Shown piece after piece: positions 22,826-31,919 of a DNA stretch of 64,000 bases. A program made the position numbers and the translations under genes. Under the pieces are notes generated by a model. It did not search any database, was not told the origin of the DNA, and saw only the letters and a program-made list of their open reading frames with translations. How positions within the stretch are numbered: position 1 is the stretch's first letter; every line of letters starts with the position of its first letter. This stretch comes from Edaphochlamys debaryana (Eukaryota > Chlorophyta > Chlorophyceae > Chlamydomonadales). The stretch is taken from NCBI GenBank assembly GCA_016858145.1, contig JAEHOE010000032.1:496001-560000 (forward strand). Direction: 5' to 3'.

Positions 22826-25583
22826 GGTGTCGCTGGTGCCGTCGGGCTCCATGCTCCGCCAGCGGGCCCGCCGCCCCGGCGGCGGTGGCAACCTACCCCT
22901 GCTGCCGCCGCCGCGTCAGCCCAGCGGCGGCGGCGGCACGCCACCGCCAGCCGCTCCCGCCGCCGCCGCCGCCGCCGACGGCGCGCTCGCCGCCAGGGCG
23001 GTCCAGCGGCTGCGGCAGGCCTCCGCCAGCCTGGGCCGCGCCCTCAGCGCCGCCCTGGGCCCCTCGCCCGCGCCCACCCCCACCGCCGCCGCCCTCGACG
23101 CAGCCCTCAACGCCGCCGCCGCCACCCCCTCCCCCTCCGTCCACGGCGGCCGCGAGAGCACCGCCAGCGGCGGCGGCGCCGCCGCCGCTTCCGCTGCCGC
23201 CGGGCCTTCCATACGGCTGGAGAAGCGCCCTTCGTCTGCTTCGCTTTCCGCTGTGGACCTGCCCGTTCCCCACCGCTGGGTGATGGGGCTGCGGGATGCA
23301 GACCTGGGTGGCGCCCCTGGGGGCACAGCCGGCGGCCAGGGCGGTGGTGGCGGTGGAGGGGCAGGAGGAGGAGGAGGAGAGGGTGGGGGCGTGGGGGGGA
23401 TGCAGGTGGAGCAGGCGCGGGGGAGCACGGGCAGTGGGGGCGCGGGTGGGGGAGGAGGGGGAGGGGGGGCGGCGCTGGGCGGTCGGCAGCTGCTGGCGGT
23501 GATGCGGACCGTAGCCAAGGTGGGGTGGTGGGGGGAGGGGCCCTGGGGGGCTGAGTAAGCAGGATGGCTGGGTGGGTGACTGGGATGCTACTGGTATGAT
23601 AACGGCAGATGGAGTAACCGGCATGGGGGATGGGGGAGTAACCTCCTCGACCTCCCCCCCCCTCTTTCCTCACCTCTTCCCCCCCCCAGAACCCGCTGCT
23701 GTGGTCGCTCCTGGCCTCACTCGCCACCAACCTGTCGGGCCTGCGCAAGTTCCTGGACCCAGACAGGTGCGGCCCGTGTGCCGTGTGCAACCCCCCCCCA
23801 CACACACACACCTTCCACCGGCCCGACCAGTACCTCCTGCCATCCGCTTGCCTTCCCGCCACCTCCACCAGCCTCCCACAGGCCCGACCTCCACCCTCAC
23901 CTTCCCAGGGCCTGCCCTGCCTTGCAACCTAGCTATCGGCCTGCTGTTTCCCACCCCTGAACCCACTCTGCCTCCTCCCTCTGCCCTTCCCCTTCCCCCC
24001 CCTCCTCCCCCAACCCCCCCCCCCCAGCCCCTCCTTTGTGATCGAGCTGGGGTTTGTGCCGGAGCTGCTGCACTGGTTCGCGTCCATAGCCATCCCCGTG
24101 TCGCTGGTCAGGTGGGTCCCGAATTCGATTGTTTAGTTGGTTAGTTGGTTGGGGGTTGGCAGTTGGGGCTGGTCTGCGCTTTTGAAAGTGATGGGACTGA
24201 GCGGCAACCGCGACGGACGGTGCCGGGGTCGGCCTGGCCCTCGTCAGTGGCCTGACCCTGCCCCCCCTACCGCTAATCTCCCGGCCCCCCCACACACCCC
24301 TCGGCACGCACCGCACGTGCAGCATCGGCGTGTGGATGTACGGCAAGCGCATGCCGCCCGCGCTGCTCAAGAAGGTGCGTGACTGCGTGCCTGCGCGGGG
24401 GCCGATGTGGCCCACACACCTACAGCCCCTGATCTGCACGTGCACCCGTCTCCGCTTGCTCCATGGCACTCACACTCACGTGGTCACTGCTTGCCCAATC
24501 CTCAGCCCCGTACTTTACCCTGCTTTCATGGCATATATGCCCCACTTACAGATCCTGTCACTTTCCGCACCCCCTTGTGCCTCTCCCCCCTCTTCCCCCG
24601 CCCCCCAGGCGGGCGTCCTCCTGGCGCTCAAGCTGCTCGTGCTGCCGCTGCTGCAGGTGGGGGGCGGGGGGGGGGGGAGGGGCCATTCATGGGCTCTTGG
24701 TGGACTTGGGTGTTGGCGGGCCAGAGCACAGACGGGGGGGAAGTCTGGGAGTCCCCTCCACCAGCGGCGCATGACGGCGTTTTCTCTCCTGTGTGAGGCA
24801 GCCCCTGACACATGGTGCGGTACGCGCCTGGAGCTGAATCCCCGAATCCCTCTCCCTTCTCACCCTTCTATCCCCCACTCCCTTTCCCCCGCCCCCCAGG
24901 TGGCCTGCGCTGCCGCCCTGCGCCTGCCGTCCAACGCCGTGCTGACGCTGCTGCTGCTGGCGCTGTGCCCCTGCGTGAGAGGGAAAGAGGGAGCAGGGGG
25001 GGGAGGGGGGGGGGGATGGTGCAGATGCCCATCGTTCCCCTCGCCCGGTCCGTTCCTGCTCGTCCCGCACCTTCCCCTCGACCCTGCCCTGCATTGACCC
25101 CTGCGCCCCTCCCACCTTCATTCCCCTCCAAGCCCCCTTACATTCACCCCCTTTCACCCCCTCCAGCGACCCATTTCAGCTTCGGCCTGACCCCTATCAG
25201 AAGTCAGATTGTCGCCCATCCCGGCCACCCCCCATCCCCCCTTCCCCTCCACTCCCTCCTCCCCCCAGGCCAACACCTCCTCTCACCCTTTGCGGCCCCT
25301 CTCCTCCCCTTCAACCCCCATCCCCTCCGTCCCCAATCCCCTGATGCCAGGCTCATAGTCGTCCCCAGTCCTTAACCTCTCTCAGCGGGCGCCCTCCGCC
25401 CCCAATCCCCTCTCCCCCCAGGCCACCACCTCCTTCGTGGTCGCGACCCACTTCGGCCACGGCCCCGAGCTGGTCTCCGCCGTCACCGTGGGCGGCACCC
25501 TGGCGCTGGTGCCCGCCACGCTGGTGGGGCTGCAGCTGCCGCAGGCGCTGGGGGTGGCCGTGAGCCTGGTGGGGGGCAGGTAG
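19894..25583 (+). CDS. PIN-like auxin efflux carrier (AEC family)
   Basis: Membrane carrier of the auxin efflux carrier family. Thirteen exons: 19894-20010, 20218-20309, 20547-20618, 20815-20992, 21140-21230, 21491-22014, 22122-23519, 23690-23766, 24028-24111, 24323-24374, 24609-24656, 24900-24974 and 25422-25583, together 989 residues in phase. Residues 1-203 form the first helix bundle, including LTANNLGMIGLPIM, the proline-broken helix of the fold. The second bundle starts around residue 825 with NPLLWSLL, matching the PIN NPNTYSSL position, continues with SIGVWMYGKRMP and ends with TTSFVVATHFGHGPELVSAV. Between them lies a hydrophilic loop of about 610 residues rich in Ala, Gly, Ser and Pro. 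Substrate and membrane (plasma membrane or ER) are unknown; auxin transport is inferred from family only. Confidence 0.88.
25258..25436 (+). repeat. Duplicated acceptor site in last PIN-like intron
   Basis: CCCCCCAGGCCAACACCTCC at about 25261 repeats the true acceptor and exon start CCCCCCAGGCCACCACCTCC at about 25415, offset about 154 bp. Both copies keep the AG and the first exon codons. Confidence 0.75.
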
Positions 25584-25703
25584 CTAATTGGGCGGGGGGG
25601 GGGGGGGTTGGGGTGGAGTGGAGAGGTGTGGAGTGGAGTGGGGTGGGGGGAGGTCAGGAAGCTTGGGTCGTGGGAGGAGGCGGGGCGGGGAGGAGGTAGG
25701 CAG

Positions 25704-26258
25704 CTAGGAAAGGGTAATGGCAAAGAAGAAAAAAAAAATGGCATGCGGAAGGGAGCTGGATGAAGAATGCCGTGGAAGAGCAGTGCATGGAGTTTTGTGA
25801 AGGAAGCACGGACACCTGCCGGTGAATTGCGGTGTTGCAGATACCGGTTGGCAGGTAGTTGTTTGGGAAAGCCAGGCCACGCGGGACAACTTTTTGCCAG
25901 TACAGTTCGGTGTGGAAGTTTGGCGCATCAGTTTGAGTCCGGGGTTGTTTGCGATATGTACGGTGATAGCGTCGAAGATTGCTCCTCGGAGCAATGCGTG
26001 CAGCTCGCGAGCGAAAGGGCCGAGGGAGAGAGCCCCCACTACTGGGACCAAGACATGGATGGAGCGAGGAGGGTAACCCAGGAGACCGATGGAGCGGAAG
26101 CCGCGCAAGAGGCAGGCAGATGATGGTTGCTGTGCGGAACTGAGGGACTCCCGCCAGCAGAGAGCCTCAGAGAGATACAGGTCTTCATCCAAGCTACAGA
26201 ACACGGCTTGTAACGAGCATACCGAGGCTTGCCCCATCCACGACCCATGCCACGCCAT
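25704..26258 (-). CDS. Possible 184-residue ORF, unrecognised
   Basis: An open frame from an ATG at 26258 to a stop at 25704, in DNA of clearly lower GC than its surroundings, where a chance frame of this length is unlikely. The middle reads like a real protein (VLVPVVGALSLGPFARELHA, then AITVHIANNPGLKLM). The end runs into an A-rich stretch (25729-25738 on the plus strand). No family was recognised, and no splice sites or promoter were identified. It lies between two convergent genes, so it could also be a degraded insertion or part of a 3' UTR. Confidence 0.25.
   Translation of the reverse strand: MAWHGSWMGQASVCSLQAVFCSLDEDLYLSEALCWRESLSSAQQPSSACLLRGFRSIGLLGYPPRSIHVLVPVVGALSLGPFARELHALLRGAIFDAITVHIANNPGLKLMRQTSTPNCTGKKLSRVAWLSQTTTCQPVSATPQFTGRCPCFLHKTPCTALPRHSSSSSLPHAIFFFFFAITLS
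26209..26213 (+). terminator. TGTAA polyadenylation motif
   Basis: TGTAA 626 bp after the stop of the PIN-like gene. This is the usual poly(A) motif of chlorophycean genes, and a long 3' UTR is normal there. It lies inside a possible minus-strand reading frame, so the assignment is tentative. Confidence 0.4.
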
Positions 26259-26700
26259 CCTCACTCCACTCCCCACTGCGGCCCTCGATGTACACCAGCA
26301 GCCGCGCCGCCAGCTCCTGCACCCTATCGTCCTGTGCCACCCCACCATAAGCTCAGCCTAGCCCCAGCTACTGCAAACGATTCAATCCGCCCTGTCTGCT
26401 ACCGTGCCTAAACGCCACCCCGTGTCCTAGCCTGTCTGCCACAACCCCTTCCGTCTGGCCTCGCGGCATCCTGCGCTCAGTACTATCAGTAATGTACATG
26501 CTACGAATGTCTACGCACGACAAGATTTGCGCCGAGGCTGCTCGGCGTCCCGCAGTACATCATGTTCGACAAGAAGCAAGATATTCACATGCACCAGGTA
26601 CTGGACAACGTGCTGTACGACAAACATCTCCTACGGCCTGCATGCCTTCCTCCAGCCTCCGCCCGCATGCCCTCTCCTCGGTATGCGCTGACCCTATCTT

Positions 26701-26878
26701 CCTCAGTGCGCGTGCTCCGCTCACGTTGGAAGCCTACTCAACGGAAGCCCGCCTGAGCCCCACGCGCTCCCTCCTCCCCCGCTCTCCTGAGTGTGCGCTG
26801 ACCCTCATGGCTCTCCTTGGAAGTCTGCACGGAAGCCCGCCTGCGCCCCACGCGCTCCCTCCTACCTCAGTGCGCGTG
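26701..26878. repeat. Duplicated 3' end of the acetate-transporter gene
   Basis: GGAAGCCCGCCTG(A/C)GCCCCACGCGCTCCCTCCT occurs at about 26743 and 26832. CCTCAGTGCGCGTG, which covers the TGA stop at 26867-26869, also occurs at 26701. The 3' end has therefore undergone local tandem duplication. Confidence 0.7.
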
Positions 26879-29230
26879 GGCGTGCAGGCGCCTGAGCCCC
26901 GGCAGCACCTGGCCAGTGTCCGCCCGCCACAGGATTGCGAAGGCCGTGTAGAGGCAGGCGGCGCCGCAGGAGAGCCCGACGTAGCCGCTGGCGCGCAGGG
27001 CGGCGGTGCTCCACACGGCACCCATCTGCCGGAGGGGGGACGGAGCGACGGGCGGAAGGCGGGGTTCTTTTAGACAAGGACGGGGAAGGGGAGGGGAGAG
27101 GGCGCCGCATGCATCTCGTGTCGAGGCCTGTCGTGCTCCTCACTCCCCCACGACTCCGGGCCTTACCGGCTGGCGGCCGCCGGGAGGCCCATGTGTTCGA
27201 GTCCGAGCATCCTGCTAATGTACGAATTCCGTACCTGCAGTGCGTTCGTGGCGACCAGGGTGGCGAAGATGACCACGAGGCAGACGTTGCGGCGCAGCGC
27301 GAAGGCCAGGAAGCCTGGGGGGGGGTGGGCGCAGGCAAGCAGGTGCGTCAACCGGAGGTGGGTGCGCGCGGGAGGGACAGAAGGGCCGGAGCGGGGGCAC
27401 GTGCCGGGTCAGCAATTGCTCCCAGCCCGTTCTGCCCTTACCCATCTGAAGCCACACTACCCACCCGGTACCGGCCCCACTCAGCTGGAGCCCCCTTCTC
27501 CCGGTCCCCTCGTCCCCGCTCCACCCCAAGACAGCCCCGCGCCCCCCCCCCAAGCCCCGCACCTCCGGTCAGGAACATCCACAGCCCCGCCCACAGGGCC
27601 ATGCCGGCGCGGGCCGCCCGGGCCACGTCCGGGTCCTCGGGCGCCTGCACACGCGAACGATGGGGACAGGAGCAAACCCAGCGTCAGCACTAGCAGATTA
27701 TCGGTAGCACACGGAACAACGTAGCATCAGCATATGTTGCTAGCACGCCGGGCGACCAAGGTCTCGGCGGGGTGTCGGACAGTTGCTTGGATGCCGGTAC
27801 CGCCCATACCGCCACGCGCCGTTGCCCGCACACCTCCTGCAGCCCCTGCCCCACCTCGGCCGCCGCGCGGTGCAGCAGGTACCACCCGCCCCAGCCCGCG
27901 CCGTACAGTACGAACGTGGTACCGCCGAAGGTGTTGCCCTTGATCAGCTGGGGGGTTGAAGGGTGCGGGTGGAGGGGGAGGGGGCGGTGGGGAGTCAGGC
28001 GTGTGGGGGCAGCAGGGCGTGACGAGGGGGACGAGCAGAATTAAGAGTACCGTGGAGGTTCCAGGTGGAGGGGTGCAGCCTAATCTATTGGGGACGGGGC
28101 ACAAGCTCCCCCGCTCCCCCGCTCCTCAGCCGGCAGGGTACCCTCTGCTCAGGACCCCTCCCGACGCCCCCCTCCCCTCCCCCTCCCCCTCCTCACCTCC
28201 AGCACCCCCGCCAGCACCTGCGCCGCCCCCCCGATGCACACGCCGTACGACAGGGCCACACTAAGGAAGGCCGCCTCGGCCCAGCGCGCGGCCGTGAAGA
28301 AGAGCATGCTGGGGGGGCAGAGGTAGCGATAGGGAGGGGTTTGACAAGGAAGGGGATGGTGAGGGGGAAGGAGGGGAGGGCGGGGCCGACCCACATCGCC
28401 GACGCTGCATCCCCAGAGGAAGAAGAGCATGCTGGGAAAGGCGGAAGTGGGGAGGAGCAAGGGTGTGTGGTGGAGGAGCTAAAATGGGGTGACGCGGTGA
28501 CCACAGAGACTGGGTACAGGACTGCAGGTAGTGCTGTCGGCGGGTGACACGCCGGGAAGGGATGTGAGGGTACAAAGCCGGTCGGGGAGGCCAAGAGCGG
28601 TCATGGAAGGAGAGGGAGCGGCGCCGACCCACATCGCCAGGGACAGGCGGTGGTGCAAGGGGTCCGCCCAGGCCCTTGGCTCCTGGCCCCCAGCCCCCAG
28701 GCCCCCCACGCACCACGTGTTGATGCCCTGGCAGATCAAGCCCAGCGGCCTGCCGGGACGGGGGGAGCAGGCGGTGCCAAGGTTCAGGAAGGAGGGGTGA
28801 AGGCCTGGGAGCGGGAGGGAGCGGGAGGCCCCCGGCTTGTCCCCGCTTGGGCGCTGCCGCTCCTTTCTCCCTCCGCTCCCTAGTCCCGGCCATAGCCCAT
28901 TGTTGCTGCCAAACCCGCTGCCAGCCTCCGCTGCCAACCAGCCGTTGGCTCCGCTCACCCCGGGTCGCCGCGGACCCACTCGCCGCCCTCGCGCGGGCCG
29001 CCCAGGCCGGGGCTGCGCGGCGAACCGGAGGAGCCGGACGCGAGCCCCGGCTTGCGCAGCGGCCGCTCGGGCGTCCAGTCCGTCGTGATGGGCTCCGAAA
29101 TGGTCAGCGAGGAAGCGCCCATGAGCGCAGAAGCAGCTTCACCACGGCCCGCGCCACCGCCGCCGCTGCTGAGGCCGTGGCCCGCCCGCTTGTAGCCCGG
29201 GCTGCGCGGCTGAGCGTGTTGTACCGTCAT
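26867..29230 (-). CDS. GPR1/FUN34/YaaH (AceTr) acetate transporter
   Basis: Six-helix membrane channel/transporter for acetate and related monocarboxylates. Minus-strand exons: 28959-29230, 28714-28749 (only 36 nt), 28197-28308, 27834-27947, 27563-27644, 27235-27314 and 26867-27025, in total 284 residues. After a hydrophilic 88-residue N-terminus comes the family signature at residues 89-95 as DPGPLGL, where most members have NPAPLGL. Helices follow in order: FLSVALSYGVCIGGAAQVLA, GNTFGGTTFVLYGAGW, MALWAGLWMFLTGGFLAFAL, VCLVVIFATLVATNAL and the GLSCGAACLYTAFAILW helix. Algal homologues (the GFY group) handle acetate and glyoxylate-cycle substrates. It is divergent from the secreted-protein gene at 30081, with 850 bp between start codons. 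Confidence 0.92.
28296..28436 (-). repeat. Duplicated acceptor edge in acetate-transporter intron 2
   Basis: The 18 bases GAAGAAGAGCATGCTGGG (plus strand) occur at 28296-28313, spanning the true acceptor and the start of exon 3, and again at 28419-28436 inside intron 2. On the minus strand the second copy is a ready upstream acceptor, CCCAG followed by CATGCTCTTC. Confidence 0.8.
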
Positions 29231-30080
29231 GTTTGGTGCTGGCTAGGGCTAGTCGCTGTGGTCGCGCCTGCGCTGGGGTTTATTGGGGGCGCGGCGAGAC
29301 GGTTGGGACGTGGTGCGTGCGTGGACCAAGTGGCGGGAAACGCCGGGGCGGCCGGGGCATCGCATGCGGCGCGGATCGGCTTGCGTGGGTTTCACCCGGT
29401 GGACCCCTTCTTACCCCCTTCTTGCTCCACAAGCAGCTGCGCTCCCGTTCACGTGCCCGCTTTGTGTTCAGGCGCAGGCGGTACCGTTCGCTACTCTGTG
29501 AGGACTGTACTTATAGCGAGGGTGACCTCCGGCCTCCTCCGCCTCCTCCGAGGGTGCGGGGGGCCGTTGCGCGCCGGGGGTGCCGGGGGCCGCCGGGGCC
29601 GGCGCCGGGGCCCGGCACACGGACGGGGGACGACGGGGGAGCGCATTGACGACGTTGGGAGAGCAGGACGCGGTATGAGTAGATAAGGGCCCGCTTCACG
29701 GTTGGTGTTGCTGGTGCCCCAGTAAACAGTGAGGAAACTCCACGGCGTCTTCGAACGGGATAAGGGTCAAGTAATGTGATACGAATGCGAGAAGGCGCGT
29801 GATGTGCCCAGCAACAACGCAGCTGCCATCGTGTGCATTGACAGGCAGCTAGCGGGCCCCGCGGGGCCTTGAACTTGGGGCATCGCCGATGGCGCGATCG
29901 CCGTTTCTTCTTCTATAAAGCGTGCGCGAGGCCCGCACCGGCGCAGTTACCCACCAGCACATACACAGGAGCGCAGCATCGTGAGTACACTCGGGTGTGC
30001 ACCCGCCGAGTCACTGTTTGCATGCATTGTCGAGACGCTGTGCTGGAGCTGAGTTCTTCCGCATTTCGGCCCTCAGAGAC
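29231..30080. other. Shared promoter region, acetate transporter / secreted protein
   Basis: 850 bp between two divergent start codons. A TATAAA lies at 29914-29919 for the right-hand gene. Multiple GCCGGGGC-type G/C runs occupy 29560-29640. No gene was seen. Confidence 0.6.
29914..29919 (+). promoter_or_regulatory. TATA box of secreted protein gene 1
   Basis: TATAAA 162 bp upstream of the ATG at 30081, in the middle of otherwise GC-rich DNA. The paralogous gene has a TATA element at a similar distance (TATAAG at 34962). Confidence 0.65.
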
Positions 30081-31919
30081 ATGGCTGTCCGGACTTCAAC
30101 CTTAGCCCTTGCCCTGCTAGCGGGCGTCGCCCTCCTCACGCCGGCATGGGCATGGCATGGCTGGTGAGTTCGTGAACAAACGCTACGGCATGCGCACTGT
30201 CTCGAGTGCACATCCTACAATGCGGCGGTACTTCACGGCCGAGTGACCTTTTGCGCACGAGTGCGTGCACATGCGCTTGTGCCCCTTCGTGCAGTGATGG
30301 CTCGGGGCCCTGCGAGCGCGACAAGCAGATCTTGGAGATGCCCGACATTGTTGAGGACTTCCAGGTGGGCGCGGGCTTGGAGGCGGGCCGCAATTTCGCC
30401 TTATTCTCGGCCATCAGTAGTCACAGCAAACAGCTCGCTGCCGGCACTGTGCAGACAGCGGGCTTCGCTCCAAGCAACGAGCGTGCGCATTGAAAGCACT
30501 GGGAGGCTGACCGGCGAAATGCACGTATCTCACTCCCAGTGACGCATCGAGCCAGCCAGCCACCGCCCTGCCGAGCTTCCACACCTCGCCCCCCGCCCAC
30601 CTCGCCCCTCCCCTGCGCTTCTCCCAGTTCGAGCTGCGCAACATCTACACCAACCGCCAGAGGGGCGCTCGCGTCAACATCTTCGTAAAGTGAGTGCTTG
30701 CGGCTAGCTGCGCTCCACACTTGTCCCCCTCCCAGGGCCCTTTGATCCGTTCGCGTTGCGCGCGTTGCGCTGACACCGCGCTACGCAGGCGCCGCAAAGG
30801 ATGCGCACTAGCCATAGACGGCTGCTACACTGTCCCAGGGGTGCACTGTCCCAGGGGTGTTCTGTCCAGGTACACAGTCACCACAGCGGTAGCTCTTCAT
30901 GCATACCCCTCGCTTCCCTGCCCCCTTACTAATGCCCCCCAGGTTCCGGTACTACACCAAGAAGATTGCGCCGTACTACAGCACCGAGTCGGGGTGAGCA
31001 GGGCCGAGGGAGGCCACAAGGCTTGGGACGGGCGACTGCAGCACTGCACACTACTCTGATCACGTCTCTCCGCGCTACTCGGGGGGGCCCGCCCCCGCCC
31101 CAACGTGCCCCGATCCCCTTACCCAATCCCTTCCCCTTCCCTCCCCCCTACCTCCCCCACTCCCCCAGCACCTTTGACTACCAGGACATGAAGCCCATCA
31201 TCTTCTCCTTCGTGCCCGCGGGCGGCGGCAACCTGACCCGCGACGTGTTCTGGGAGGTGGTCAACCGCGAGATGAGCACCGCCCTGTTCAAGGCCTTCCC
31301 CATCCAGGGCCTGTCGGTCCGCATGGAGGTCCAGGTGAGGGGTTGCGATCGTAACACCGGTGGAGGGGTGCGTTTGCCTGGTAGGGAGCTTCGAGGCGCG
31401 AGACACGAAAGGCTGGGGTGCAGCGCGGGGTTGCGCGTGTGTGCGGCTCCTTTCTGATCTAACCCGCCTCTCCCCTACCTGGTCGCTTCCGCAGGGTATG
31501 TCCTCGGGCGGCATCCCCTCCCACCGCGCCTCCACGGTGACCATTGGCAGCATCGAGCCGTGGGCCTCCATGGTCAACTCGTTCCCCGGCTGCGACGGAA
31601 TGAGGTGGGTCTGGGTCGGGTTGGTGGAGGCGGGAAGTGGGAAGCGTGGGGCTGCGACAGGAGGATGTGCGCCTTGGGCACCAAGGCGTGGGCATGAAGT
31701 CGCCCCCCCTTACCTCGCCTCGCCTCACATTTCCCCACCCCCTCTCCTGCCCTCTCCCACCCCTCAACCCACAGCACCACCAAGGGCAACAGGGCCTGCA
31801 TGGTGGTGCCCACCTTCGACGGCGACGCCGACGAGGAAACCGTGGCCAAGCTGTCCCCCATCTCCGATGCCAAGGCGGGCAAGCACGACAAGCCCACAAA
31901 GTGCGACGCCTGCGCCTAA
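30081..31919 (+). CDS. Secreted protein of unknown family, paralogue 1
   Basis: Seven exons: 30081-30163, 30295-30364, 30628-30689, 30943-30993, 31169-31334, 31495-31604 and 31775-31919, giving 228 residues. A clear signal peptide (positively charged start, then LALALLAGVALLTPAWA) predicts entry to the secretory pathway. The mature part starts with CDGSGPCERDKQIL and carries FELRNIYTNRQRGARVN, DVFWEVVNREM, FPIQGLSVRMEVQ and PGCDGMSTTKGNRAC. It ends in PTKCDACA. Paired cysteines at both ends suggest disulfides. I recognise no family; the alternation of a strand, a VFWEVVNREM helix and another strand loosely recalls T-fold proteins, but that is speculation. No TGTAA was found close downstream. 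Confidence 0.88.
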
